Shown here in pieces: positions 8,535-16,970 of a DNA stretch of 64,000 bases (positions are counted from its first letter, which is position 1; every line of letters begins with the position of its first letter). The position numbers and the translations under genes were made by a program. The DNA is from Sporomusa malonica (lineage in GTDB: Bacteria; Bacillota; Negativicutes; Sporomusales; Sporomusaceae), in the NCBI RefSeq assembly GCF_900176355.1, contig NZ_FWXI01000012.1, forward strand, positions 62,001 to 126,000, read 5' to 3'. The notes below the pieces were generated by a model. That model saw only the letters and a program-made list of their open reading frames with translations, searched no databases and had not been told where the DNA came from.

Positions 8535-9314
8535 TCATTTTCTTCTCAGGGCATTATAAAGCTTAGCTGAAGTGTCTGCAATAAAGTTACTGGCATATTC
8601 AGCCGGCCTGTCAGTAATCGTATAAAAACTAATAAGAATTTGGTCTTTGCCATCATCTACAATTCCTGTATCGCACAGAATATTATCAAGCTGACCTACC
8701 TTGTGCATAACCTTTACTTGCATGTGGCGAGGTATCTCATCCCGAAAAATGGTATTAGCAAGCTGATCTTTCATGATTTGTGACTTTTCTTTGCCTAAAT
8801 ACTTTCCTGTGTTAATGGCCCCAAAAACTTTGGCCATTTCATAGGGAGTGGTCACACTTTGGTAATTGTACTTCTTCTTGGCTTCCTGGCTATGTATCTG
8901 GGTTTTTCTAAGCCCTAGATCCCTTGTTACTTTGCTTAGAGCTGCCGGATCATTGGCAGCAATTTCATCCAGCAATTCATAGAAAGATGGATTGTCACTC
9001 ACTGTCATCATGTACTGTATATCGGTATCATAAAGATAACGTTTTTCGGTTGGAGCCTGTGGGTACAAGTATTTGTAGGTAGCCAGCGCCACGACAAGTT
9101 TACTAGTCGATGCTGTTGGAAAAACAGCATTCTCATTGTAATCAATAGCCCGGCCAGTTACTAAATTCTTGGCATAAATTCCAACTTTACCGTCGAAACC
9201 TTTAACATCACTTTTTATTTCCCGCTCCCAGTTTCGGTTAGGCGCCGGAGCAGCCAGCGTGCTTGAGACTGTTACCACCAGTATAATTAGGCAAAACATT
9301 ATTTTCCTTAGCAC
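8535..9314 (-). CDS. Exported serine hydrolase of the class A beta-lactamase fold
   Basis: 259 residues beginning with a hydrophobic signal sequence (about residues 1-22, ending in Ala-Ala). It carries the SxxK pair Ser69/Lys72 (in ASTSK), SDN at 106-108 and KVG at 205-207 in place of KTG. This is the beta-lactamase/PBP transferase fold. I cannot find an omega-loop glutamate equivalent to Glu166, so penicillin hydrolysis is doubtful and a cell-wall or esterase role is possible. The start is a GTG (9314) with GGAGG ten bases upstream; a longer frame to 9365 has no ribosome site. It is followed, after a gap, by the calcium ATPase, but no functional link is evident. Confidence 0.75.
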   Translation of the reverse strand: MLRKIMFCLIILVVTVSSTLAAPAPNRNWEREIKSDVKGFDGKVGIYAKNLVTGRAIDYNENAVFPTASTSKLVVALATYKYLYPQAPTEKRYLYDTDIQYMMTVSDNPSFYELLDEIAANDPAALSKVTRDLGLRKTQIHSQEAKKKYNYQSVTTPYEMAKVFGAINTGKYLGKEKSQIMKDQLANTIFRDEIPRHMQVKVMHKVGQLDNILCDTGIVDDGKDQILISFYTITDRPAEYASNFIADTSAKLYNALRRK

Positions 9315-9407
9315 TATTTTATAACCTCCGTGTCTTAGATCATACTGGTTTACAATAACATACAAGCTATAAAAATTCTATGGGTAATAAGTACTATATA
9401 CCCCGTA

Positions 9408-12113
9408 TCATTTAAAACATCTTCTGACGAATTTGGTCAACTCAGCAGTGATGAAGGGGATAGGAGCCAGTGCACCAATTACAAGCCAATCATTAAGTAC
9501 AGGCTGAACTGTTCTGAAAATTTCTTGTAAGGGGCTATAAACTGAAAGTACTAATAGAAAGAAGGAAAGGCCGACTCCCATATTCAGGTACCTATTACTG
9601 AAAAAGCCTAATTGGAATGCAGAATAATGTTCCGACCTGGCGGCGTAGGCGCAAATGATCTGGGTTGCCATCAACATGATAAATGCAAAAGTACGGGCAC
9701 TATCCAGATTACCGTTGTTAGCAGTCAGGCCGTATTGGAACGCGCAGAGTACGGTAATACTCATTACCAGACTCTGGATACCAGTCAGCACCTGCATATT
9801 CCCAGCGAGCAGGGGTTCGGACGGATCACGGGGCTTAAGACGCATAACATTGGGCTCTTTCTTCTCCATACCAAGGGCCAGAGCCGGAAAGCCATCTGTC
9901 ACCAGGTTTACCCACAGCAGTTGGGTAGGCAATAAGGGTATCGGCCATCCCAGCAGCATAGCGATGAAAATGGTCAGTACCTCTGAGGCATTACAGGAGA
10001 GGAGAAAATAGACAAATTTCCGGATGTTGGCGTAGATTACCCGTCCTTCTTCCACAGCCGACACAATTGTGGCGAAATTGTCATCCGTAATGACCATATC
10101 AGCGGTGGCTTTCGCCACATCTGTCCCGGTAATGCCCATGGCCACACCAATGTCTGCCTTTTTCAGCGCGGGCGCGTCATTGACACCGTCGCCAGTCATG
10201 GCAGTGATATAACCATTGTTTTGTAACGCGCTTATGATAGCCAGCTTATGCTCTGGAGACACGCGGGCAAAGACACTGGACGTGCGTACTTGTTGCTGTA
10301 ATTGCTCCAGAGGCATGGTATCTAGCGCCTGTCCGGTAATAACCGGCTGATCTTTAGTGGCAATGCCAAGATCTTTGGCGATAGCAAGGGCGGTGGTCGG
10401 ATGATCGCCAGTAATCATTATCGTCCGTATTCCCGCTTGCAGACAAACCTGTACAGCTGCTTTGGCTTCACTGCGGGGCGGGTCAATCATACCGACAAGA
10501 CCGATCATCACCAAGTCTTTCTCCACCTCGCCGGGACTAGAAATGTCAGGCACCTGCTCAAAATCCCGGTAAGCGACAGCCAAAACCCGCAACGCTTGTG
10601 ACGCCATTTCCTGATTGGCTGCACGTACTGCCTGTTTATCTATCTCGGTCAAAGAGCGGACTGTTCCCTTCTCAATAATGTGGGTACACCGGCTCAACAA
10701 GATGTCCGGGGCCCCCTTAGAAAAAGCCCGAATTTTTTCAGCTGTATAGTGGAAGGTAGTCATCATCTTGCGACCTGAATCAAAAGGAATCTCCTGCAAA
10801 CGCGGAGCCAGAGACGTCACAGCTTCCTTGATATACCCCCCTTTGGCGGCAGCGACCACAAGCGCCCCCTCGGTCGGATCACCTACAATAGACCAAATCT
10901 GATCATCCAGAGACTTCAATTCTGCATCATTACATAAAAGAGACGCTCGCAGCAGCAGGTCCAGTTCCTGCTTAGTATCTATTTTGACCGGCTTTTCACC
11001 GGCAATAAATTCGCCTTCCGGATTATATCCATGGCCACTGACAGTAAACAGGTCAGAAGCAGTGAAGACTTTGACAACCGTCATCTGATTTTGAGTCAAG
11101 GTTCCAGTCTTATCAGTGCAGATGACAGATACGCTGCCTAAGGTTTCGACCGCGTGCAGTTTCTTCATAATAGAGTTCTTCCGGGCCATACGCTGCATGC
11201 CAAAAGCCAATACGATGGCTACAACCGCAGGAAGGCCTTCCGGAATAGCGGCAACTGCCAGACTAATAGAGATCATGAGCATATGTTGAATCTCTGACAA
11301 TGATAATATGCCGTCACTATACCCGCCGTAAATTCCCATGGCGAACACTACAGCGCAGACACCTATACAAAGCAGACCCAATGTTTTGCCAAATTCTTCA
11401 AGCTTTATTTGCAGGGGAGTGGGCTCTTGCTCAACAGACTGAAGCATACCGGCAATTTTTCCAATTTCAGTTTGCATGGCTGTAGCCACGACAATTCCCT
11501 TACCCCGGCCATAAGTGACGATGGTGCCCATGAATGCCATGTTATTCTGTTCGGCCAAGGGAGTAATCTGGCTAAGTTCCTGGGAGTTTTTATCCACTGG
11601 TACTGATTCACCTGTTAGTGAGGCTTCCTCAATTTTTAGATTGAATGATTCTAGAATACGTACATCGGCAGGAACATAATCTCCCGCCTCCAATACCACC
11701 ATATCACCTTGAACCAACTCTCTGGAGGGAACAACAACAAGATTCCCATCGCGAATCAGTTTAGAAGTAGCCGCACTCATTCTTTTGAGCGCAGCCAATG
11801 CTTTTTCTGCCTTCGATTCTTGAAAAACACCAAGCGCGGCGTTAAGGATTACAATAGCGATGATAACCAGAGCATCGGCCGATTCCCCGACAAGAAGAGA
11901 GATTACACTGGCAGCCAGGAGAATTAGTACTAGGAAGTTCTTAAATTGGTTGAGCAGCTTTTGCCAGAAACCTTCCGGTTTTTTTTCCTGTAACTCATTA
12001 TAACCATATTGGACTAGCCGCCTGGAGGCCTCTGCTGAAGATAAGCCTTTTGATGATTCGGATTCAAATTCAGAAACTGTTTCCTCTACACTCATCTGGT
12101 ACCACGATTTCAT
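9408..12113 (-). CDS. P-type calcium-transporting ATPase
   Basis: 901 residues, the normal length of bacterial SERCA/PMR1-like pumps. An N-terminal cation-ATPase domain is followed by TGES (A-domain), PEGLPA (TM4), the phosphorylation motif DKTGTLT, TGDGVNDAPALKKADIG (hinge) and ten predicted TM segments. Ion-binding residues typical of Ca2+ pumps are present: Glu in PEGLPA, Asn and Glu in SCNASEV (TM5), and Asn/Thr/Asp in NLVTDG (TM6). It should export Ca2+ (or Mn2+) from the cytoplasm. A universal-stress-protein gene lies upstream, but a hairpin separates them. A decayed paralogue is at 42.6 kb. Confidence 0.93.
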   Translation of the reverse strand: MKSWYQMSVEETVSEFESESSKGLSSAEASRRLVQYGYNELQEKKPEGFWQKLLNQFKNFLVLILLAASVISLLVGESADALVIIAIVILNAALGVFQESKAEKALAALKRMSAATSKLIRDGNLVVVPSRELVQGDMVVLEAGDYVPADVRILESFNLKIEEASLTGESVPVDKNSQELSQITPLAEQNNMAFMGTIVTYGRGKGIVVATAMQTEIGKIAGMLQSVEQEPTPLQIKLEEFGKTLGLLCIGVCAVVFAMGIYGGYSDGILSLSEIQHMLMISISLAVAAIPEGLPAVVAIVLAFGMQRMARKNSIMKKLHAVETLGSVSVICTDKTGTLTQNQMTVVKVFTASDLFTVSGHGYNPEGEFIAGEKPVKIDTKQELDLLLRASLLCNDAELKSLDDQIWSIVGDPTEGALVVAAAKGGYIKEAVTSLAPRLQEIPFDSGRKMMTTFHYTAEKIRAFSKGAPDILLSRCTHIIEKGTVRSLTEIDKQAVRAANQEMASQALRVLAVAYRDFEQVPDISSPGEVEKDLVMIGLVGMIDPPRSEAKAAVQVCLQAGIRTIMITGDHPTTALAIAKDLGIATKDQPVITGQALDTMPLEQLQQQVRTSSVFARVSPEHKLAIISALQNNGYITAMTGDGVNDAPALKKADIGVAMGITGTDVAKATADMVITDDNFATIVSAVEEGRVIYANIRKFVYFLLSCNASEVLTIFIAMLLGWPIPLLPTQLLWVNLVTDGFPALALGMEKKEPNVMRLKPRDPSEPLLAGNMQVLTGIQSLVMSITVLCAFQYGLTANNGNLDSARTFAFIMLMATQIICAYAARSEHYSAFQLGFFSNRYLNMGVGLSFFLLVLSVYSPLQEIFRTVQPVLNDWLVIGALAPIPFITAELTKFVRRCFK

Positions 12114-12179
12114 GTCTACACCTCCGTTAGAACTGCATAATTCAGCACATTTCGCCTATAAGTAATGACAGATAAGCAA

Positions 12180-12219
12180 AAGAAGCATATCCTGGTCAAC
12201 CACCAAAGAGATGCTTCTT
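12180..12219 (-). terminator. Terminator after the universal stress protein gene
   Basis: Arms AAGAAGCAT and ATGCTTCTT (12180-12188 and 12211-12219), followed on the minus strand by a T-rich tract. It lies between the stress protein and the ATPase, so the two are at least partly separate units. Confidence 0.65.
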
Positions 12220-12255
12220 CTATTGATTTGCTATTTCTAATAGGAGTATTTTCGC

Positions 12256-12726
12256 TTATTCAGCACAAGAAAAAGGAACGATGGTAACAGGGCAAGCAGC
12301 AGCGTTAACCACGCCATAACTGACACTGCCAAGTACTCCGCCAAGCACCGGATTCATGCCGCGAGATCCCATTACGATCATACGCACACCGGTTGTTGCA
12401 CATCCCGGTTGAACATTATCCCCGGCCATTGCTTCCTGGCAAATCTGTTCCTTAGCATCACCAATTCTTAATTTTAGTTCATATTCTATCCCGGCATCTT
12501 CAAGTATCTTTTTGGCTGGGACCACAGTCTCCTCGAAAAGCTGTTCCTGATATTCGCGAATCGTGTTTTCTTTGAAAAACAGTTTCGTGTGAACGGTATG
12601 AAAACTTGGCTGAATGTTAAGTATAATAAGTTTTTCTTGCAGCAATTTTGCCAAATTGATAGCTAACTGTAACGCCTCAATGGCATTCTTTGATCCATCA
12701 AACGGAACAAGGATATCTTTCTTCAT
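12256..12726 (-). CDS. Universal stress protein, UspA family
   Basis: 156 residues. It opens with ILVPFDGSKNA and has the ATP-binding signature GSRGMNPVLGGVLGS near the C-terminus (G-x2-G-x9-G-S), so it is the nucleotide-binding subgroup. It is a cytoplasmic stress-response protein with no enzymatic role that can be assigned. A short Cys-containing insertion (QPGCATTG) precedes the last strand. GGGAGG lies upstream of the ATG. The position beside a Ca2+ ATPase is shared by many anaerobes but does not define a function. Confidence 0.9.
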   Translation of the reverse strand: MKKDILVPFDGSKNAIEALQLAINLAKLLQEKLIILNIQPSFHTVHTKLFFKENTIREYQEQLFEETVVPAKKILEDAGIEYELKLRIGDAKEQICQEAMAGDNVQPGCATTGVRMIVMGSRGMNPVLGGVLGSVSYGVVNAAACPVTIVPFSCAE

Positions 12727-12837
12727 AATGATACCTCCCAGCTTTATAAGTTTTCGCTTAATAGTAATTCGCCGCGGATGATCAATTCTCCTTTATTAAT
12801 AAGATATAGAAATTCGTATTCCTCAAGCGATTTATTT

Positions 12838-13176
12838 TTAAAGCGCTGCTTTCCTATTTCGCGCCAAAGTCGAATATTTATCGTAAATCACACGCAGAGC
12901 AGACATAATTGGTTTTTTGGCACTCCCATGGTAAACTGCATCAATACTCTTTACTAATTCCTCAATACCGTTTTGCATGCTATTCCCCGCTAAGATACGC
13001 GTCACGAACCGTTCTGAGGTTGACGTAGACAAGGTGCAGTCTGCTTCCACAATTTTTCCTGTTTCCATATCAATTAACACAACCAAAGCCATTACTTTAT
13101 ACACCTCACTTGATGCAGTACCTGCAGGCAGCCTGGCATAGCCGGAAAATAAAAAAATATTTTCATTTACTTTCAT
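12838..13176 (-). CDS. DUF3870 family protein
   Basis: A 112-residue cytoplasmic protein matching my recollection of the DUF3870 family: it starts with FLFSGYARLP, continues with YKVMALVVLIDMETGKIVEADCTL, and ends with ALRVIYDKYSTL. The function is unknown. The Asp-Cys pair and the LIDxxTGxIxxADC stretch look conserved. AGGAGG lies nine bases before the ATG. It is the next gene downstream of the MIO-less lyase on the same strand, separated by a hairpin at 13222-13256. Family members often sit beside amino-acid catabolic genes, so a role in the same pathway is possible but unproven. Confidence 0.75.
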   Translation of the reverse strand: MKVNENIFLFSGYARLPAGTASSEVYKVMALVVLIDMETGKIVEADCTLSTSTSERFVTRILAGNSMQNGIEELVKSIDAVYHGSAKKPIMSALRVIYDKYSTLARNRKAAL

Positions 13177-13221
13177 TTGTTAATTCCTCCTGTAAAATTG
13201 ATTGTACTATTGAATAAGCTA

Positions 13222-13256
13222 AGGGACAGCTTGGAATAACATTCCACTCTGTCCCT
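13222..13256 (-). terminator. Hairpin between lyase and DUF3870 gene
   Basis: A two-tier stem: AGGGACAG/CTGTCCCT outside and TGGAAT/ATTCCA inside with a 3-base loop. The T-run on the minus strand is weak, so it may be a partial terminator or an mRNA processing hairpin lowering DUF3870 expression. Confidence 0.5.
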
Positions 13257-13415
13257 GTTTCACTCTAATCAAATTCTTATTCCACACCAAACCAAACTCT
13301 TAACACTCTTAGTTCAAAAGCTAATGTAAGCTTTCGTTTGCTTTCACTCTGTCTCTATTATCACCATTCTATCTGATTCTACAAAATCCGTCAAGAACCC
13401 TGCGGCTAACCGGGC

Positions 13416-14966
13416 TTATAATAATGTTCCAATCTTCTCTTCAGCCAACCCAACTACCCTTTGTGAATGAATTAGGTTTTTTATAGTATTAATATGAGGA
13501 TACAGATAGATATCCTCATTCATGATTGGCACAGTAAGGGCAATTTCCTCCAGAATAGCTTGGACGGCAGTCGCCGGCAATTTATCACCTTCCATGAATT
13601 GGTGAGCTTGATATACAGATAACAATTCAATCGCCAGAATAAACTCCAGTTTTTCGACAATTTGCCTGGCTTTTTTGGCAGCATTATAGCCCATCGCCAC
13701 ATAATCTTCCTGATTCCCACAGGTTGGTATCCCATCAATTGTTGCAGGATGTGACAAGATCTTCATGTCATTCAACAAGCCTGCCTGTGTATACTGTGGT
13801 ATCATTAACCCGGAATTGAGACCAGGCTTTTTGATAAGAAACCAGGGGTATCCGGAGAGATTTCCGTCTACCAGGCGGTTATTCCTGCGCTCCGACATTT
13901 TAGCAAGTACGGTAGCGGCAATACACGCTGAGTCCATCTCAATCCCTACATAGGATGAATCCGCGTTACAGCCGGAGATAGCTTCGCCATCATCCCCTTC
14001 TGGCCAAAGAATTGGGTTATCACAGCAGGAATTCATTTCTATTTCAATGGTTTTTAACGCATCTTTCAAAGTTTTCTTGGCAGCACCATGCAGCTGCGGT
14101 ATACAGCGAATCGACAATGCATCCTGCAAGCGGTAATCGCGATAATGCACCGCAATCTCCGAATCTTTCAATACATTTCTTACATTAGCTGCTGTGCTGC
14201 GCTGATCTTCGTGAGGACGGACGCTCATCAGCCGTTCATCAAACGCACGCGTAGTTCCTTTTAGTATTTCCAGGGTCATCGCGCCGATGATATCCGCGCA
14301 CTTTGCAGCGTTTAACATGTCATATAGAGCAAGAGAACCGAGCGCGGTAACGCTAGTAGTTCCGGAAACCAGGACTAAACCTTCCTTGGCTGACAGTTCT
14401 GTCGGCGTAAGGCCAACCCGTCGCAGTGCTTCTCCGGCCGGCAGCAGTTCGCCTGCTACATAAGCTTGCCCTTCACCAATCAGGACTAACGCCATATGAG
14501 CTTCCGGACTAAGATAGCCTACTGAACCCTCTTTGGGGGCAAACGGTGTAAGACCAAGATTAAGAAATTGCCGGTACAACTCTACCGTTTCCATACGTGC
14601 ACCGCAAAAACCCTGGCCTACATTTTGCAATATCATAAAAATCGTTGCCCGCACTTCTTCAATGGACAAAGGCTCTCCCACCGAAGTGGCATGTGACAAC
14701 ACGATATTTCTTTGTAATTGTGCCGTTTCCTTGGGTGATATTACCTCCGTACAGAGTGCCCCAAAACCGGTAGTAATACCGTACATCACCCGGCCCTCAC
14801 CAATCCATTTTTCCACCAAGCTCCTGGATTTTTTCACCCGCTCACAATACGCATCAGAGAATTCTACCTTGGCACCATAACGGGCAACCGCCACCAATTC
14901 TTCAATGGTCACCTGGCCGCCAAGAACTACTGTTGCCCTATTATCGATATTTGTTTTTTCTACCAT
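13416..14966 (-). CDS. Histidine ammonia-lyase homologue lacking the MIO triad (candidate ergothionase)
   Basis: 516 residues of the aromatic amino acid lyase superfamily: YGITTGFGALC, QRNIVLSHATSVGEPL, a GTTSVTALGSLAL region, and a long helical C-terminus with GNQEDYVAMGYNAA. In true HutH the segment after GSVG is ASGDLAPLAHM, whose Ala-Ser-Gly cyclises to the MIO electrophile. Here residues 147-158 read GSVGYLSPEAHM, three residues shorter and without Ala-Ser-Gly. MIO-based ammonia elimination is therefore unlikely. From memory, ergothionase (trimethylamine elimination from ergothioneine, giving thiourocanate) is a MIO-less member of this superfamily. A good leaving group needs no electrophile. 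The BCCT transporter 62 bases upstream imports quaternary amines, which fits. AGGAGG precedes the ATG. The fold is certain; the substrate is inference. Confidence 0.8.
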   Translation of the reverse strand: MVEKTNIDNRATVVLGGQVTIEELVAVARYGAKVEFSDAYCERVKKSRSLVEKWIGEGRVMYGITTGFGALCTEVISPKETAQLQRNIVLSHATSVGEPLSIEEVRATIFMILQNVGQGFCGARMETVELYRQFLNLGLTPFAPKEGSVGYLSPEAHMALVLIGEGQAYVAGELLPAGEALRRVGLTPTELSAKEGLVLVSGTTSVTALGSLALYDMLNAAKCADIIGAMTLEILKGTTRAFDERLMSVRPHEDQRSTAANVRNVLKDSEIAVHYRDYRLQDALSIRCIPQLHGAAKKTLKDALKTIEIEMNSCCDNPILWPEGDDGEAISGCNADSSYVGIEMDSACIAATVLAKMSERRNNRLVDGNLSGYPWFLIKKPGLNSGLMIPQYTQAGLLNDMKILSHPATIDGIPTCGNQEDYVAMGYNAAKKARQIVEKLEFILAIELLSVYQAHQFMEGDKLPATAVQAILEEIALTVPIMNEDIYLYPHINTIKNLIHSQRVVGLAEEKIGTLL

Positions 14967-15028
14967 GACTACTGCCTCCTAGTGAAGGGGAAAAGCGCTC
15001 TGGCCTTTCCCCTCCCATAATGCTAATC

Positions 15029-16570
15029 CTATTCGTCAACTTTATCAATGAAAAACACTTTAATTGCAGAGAACACCTGCAGCACAAAGATAAACAATAC
15101 CATAAACCCACCTGCAGCCGCCAGAAATTTAACACCGTCAACCCCCTGGGCACCGCCGGCATACGCCACCATGAAGAAAGAAATAGCTCCAATTGAGATG
15201 CCCCAGAGGCATTTTTGCCACAATGGCGGTTCTTCATCGTGTTTGGAGTCTTTCATGCAGATAGAGGCAATAGTGGTAGTCATTGCGTCAGCGGCAGTGG
15301 CAAAGGAGATAATAAGGGTGACCATGACCGCTGGTATAAGCAGAAAGCTTAGTGGTAAATTAGCCAGGAAGGTCCATAATCCGGCTACTGCACCGCTTGC
15401 TTTTATCGTAGCGATCAAGTCTACTGTCCCCTTCATCTGCCAGTCAAGTGCTGTCGAGCCCCAGATCCCAAACCAGACAAGGCCAAAAATGGAAGGTAGT
15501 ATCCAGTTGATGATCATAAATTCACGGATGGTTCGGCCATAAGAAATCATTGCAAGAAAGATCCCCATAAGTGGTGCATAAGCAATCCAGATGGCCCAGT
15601 CATATAATGTCCACCACATGACCAGCGCTTCGCCACCGATATCAGCCGGGTCAAGGCCCCACTGCCAAAAATTTTGCAGCCAATACGCCATGCTGGCTAC
15701 TGAGTTCCGACAAATGTACAGCGTAGGTCCAACGATCAACAGAACTGCCAAAATTACATAGAATATTTTAGAATTAAAATCAGCAAGCCACTTAATCCCT
15801 TTATCTACCCCTAATACTGACGCTATTGTGAAGGTTGCTGTCGTCACCGCTGCCAGCGCCAGCCATACCATCGGCCCCTGCTTGATCCCGTAAGATAGTT
15901 CAAAACCAGAGGCTACCAACGCAATCCCCGCACCAAGGGAAGATGCCAGGCCCAGTGCAATAGCCAGCAGGGAAAGTGTATCAATAACGTTTGGCCAGAT
16001 TCCTTTTGTTACCTTTTCACCAAACAAGGGTATCAACGTAGCCGTTACTGACAACGTTTTCTTCTTATTGAAGTACATGTAAGCAACAAGTAATCCACAT
16101 AAAGAATACATAGCATATGGTATAAAAGTCCAGTTGTAGAAACAACGGGCAATCGCATAAATCGCTGCCATTGGGGTTCCGGGGGCTACACCAGTCTGAG
16201 CCATTTCTCCGTATATGTTACCAAAATATATAACCGGCTCATTTGCCCCATAGGTGATTACCCCGGTAGCAATACCACCAGTCAGCGCCATGGCAAACCA
16301 GGTCATGAAAGGATACTTGGGCTTGGCGTCTGCTCCCCCTAAACGGATGCTGCCAAACTTGGAGAACGTAACAAGGCTCACAACAATCAATGCTACAATT
16401 GCAATTACCTGATATAACCAACCGAAGGTCCTCAGTGACCACAAGAAAGAATTCATCGCCACATCAGTCAGCAGCTTATTATTTACAATGCCTAATAATG
16501 CAGCTCCACCCACTACCAGAAAAGCTGGCCAAAAAACGCCATTACGTATTTTCTTTGTTTCTACCGACAT
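15029..16570 (-). CDS. BCCT-family quaternary amine transporter
   Basis: 513 residues with about twelve TM segments. The BCCT signature is clear: WWTLYDWAIWIAYAPLMG, then FLAMISYGRTIREF in the central helix, and a glycine-rich GGIATGVITYGANEPV stretch. The aromatic residues of the signature helix line the trimethylammonium-binding box in BetP/CaiT. The family imports or exchanges betaine, choline, carnitine or related compounds. N- and C-terminal osmosensor tails are short, favouring a catabolic role over osmoregulation. It is first in the operon after the sigma-54 promoter at 16681-16697, with the MIO-less lyase next. Ergothioneine or another histidine betaine is my proposed substrate. Confidence 0.9.
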   Translation of the reverse strand: MSVETKKIRNGVFWPAFLVVGGAALLGIVNNKLLTDVAMNSFLWSLRTFGWLYQVIAIVALIVVSLVTFSKFGSIRLGGADAKPKYPFMTWFAMALTGGIATGVITYGANEPVIYFGNIYGEMAQTGVAPGTPMAAIYAIARCFYNWTFIPYAMYSLCGLLVAYMYFNKKKTLSVTATLIPLFGEKVTKGIWPNVIDTLSLLAIALGLASSLGAGIALVASGFELSYGIKQGPMVWLALAAVTTATFTIASVLGVDKGIKWLADFNSKIFYVILAVLLIVGPTLYICRNSVASMAYWLQNFWQWGLDPADIGGEALVMWWTLYDWAIWIAYAPLMGIFLAMISYGRTIREFMIINWILPSIFGLVWFGIWGSTALDWQMKGTVDLIATIKASGAVAGLWTFLANLPLSFLLIPAVMVTLIISFATAADAMTTTIASICMKDSKHDEEPPLWQKCLWGISIGAISFFMVAYAGGAQGVDGVKFLAAAGGFMVLFIFVLQVFSAIKVFFIDKVDE

Positions 16571-16680
16571 TTAATATCCTCCCTTGCTGTTTTTTACGCA
16601 TATTAGTCTGTCCTCAAAAAGGTTACTGAATTTCACCTCCATTTTGATTTTCTCAAGGACCTATTCTACAAAAATACTAA

Positions 16681-16697
16681 TGCAAAACTTATGCCAA
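16681..16697 (-). promoter_or_regulatory. Sigma-54 promoter (-24/-12) of the BCCT-lyase operon
   Basis: On the minus strand the sequence reads TTGGCATAAGTTTTGCA. GG and GC are exactly ten bases apart, matching the TGGCAY-N5-TTGCW consensus. Transcription would start near 16670, about 100 bases before the BCCT ATG. The gene of a sigma-54 activator begins the adjoining upstream unit. Confidence 0.85.
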
Positions 16698-16929
16698 CCT
16701 CAACCAACATCCTCTAAAAAATAGACAAACCAAGGAAATGTACGAAATTTAAATACTTTTGTTGCTATTCAAATAATTTAATCGAGAAATCCTTGTAAAT
16801 TCAACGTGATTAGTGAGCGCTCCTCCACAGCAACCGCCGACTTATGGTTAATAAAAGCAGTGCTGTGCCAAGTTTTTTTGCACCTCTTATCTGGCTTTCT
16901 AAAAATTCCTAAGAAATCCAAACAAAAAA

Positions 16930-16950
16930 GACGCCAAATTATTTGGCGTC
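16930..16950 (-). terminator. Terminator of the sigma-54 activator gene
   Basis: A nine-base perfect stem (GACGCCAAA with its complement, 4-base loop) 20 bases after the activator stop, with a T-run following on the minus strand. The remainder of the 16571-16970 gap holds the sigma-54 promoter and presumably the activator binding sites. I could not identify the latter. Confidence 0.8.
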
Positions 16951-16970
16951 ATATCCAGAATTTTTTTGCA

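Noticed and set aside
16853-16873. TTGGCACAGCACTGCTTTT as an alternative sigma-54 promoter for the BCCT gene
   Set aside because: GG-to-GC spacing is nine bases rather than ten and it is about 290 bases upstream; the 16681-16697 site fits perfectly.
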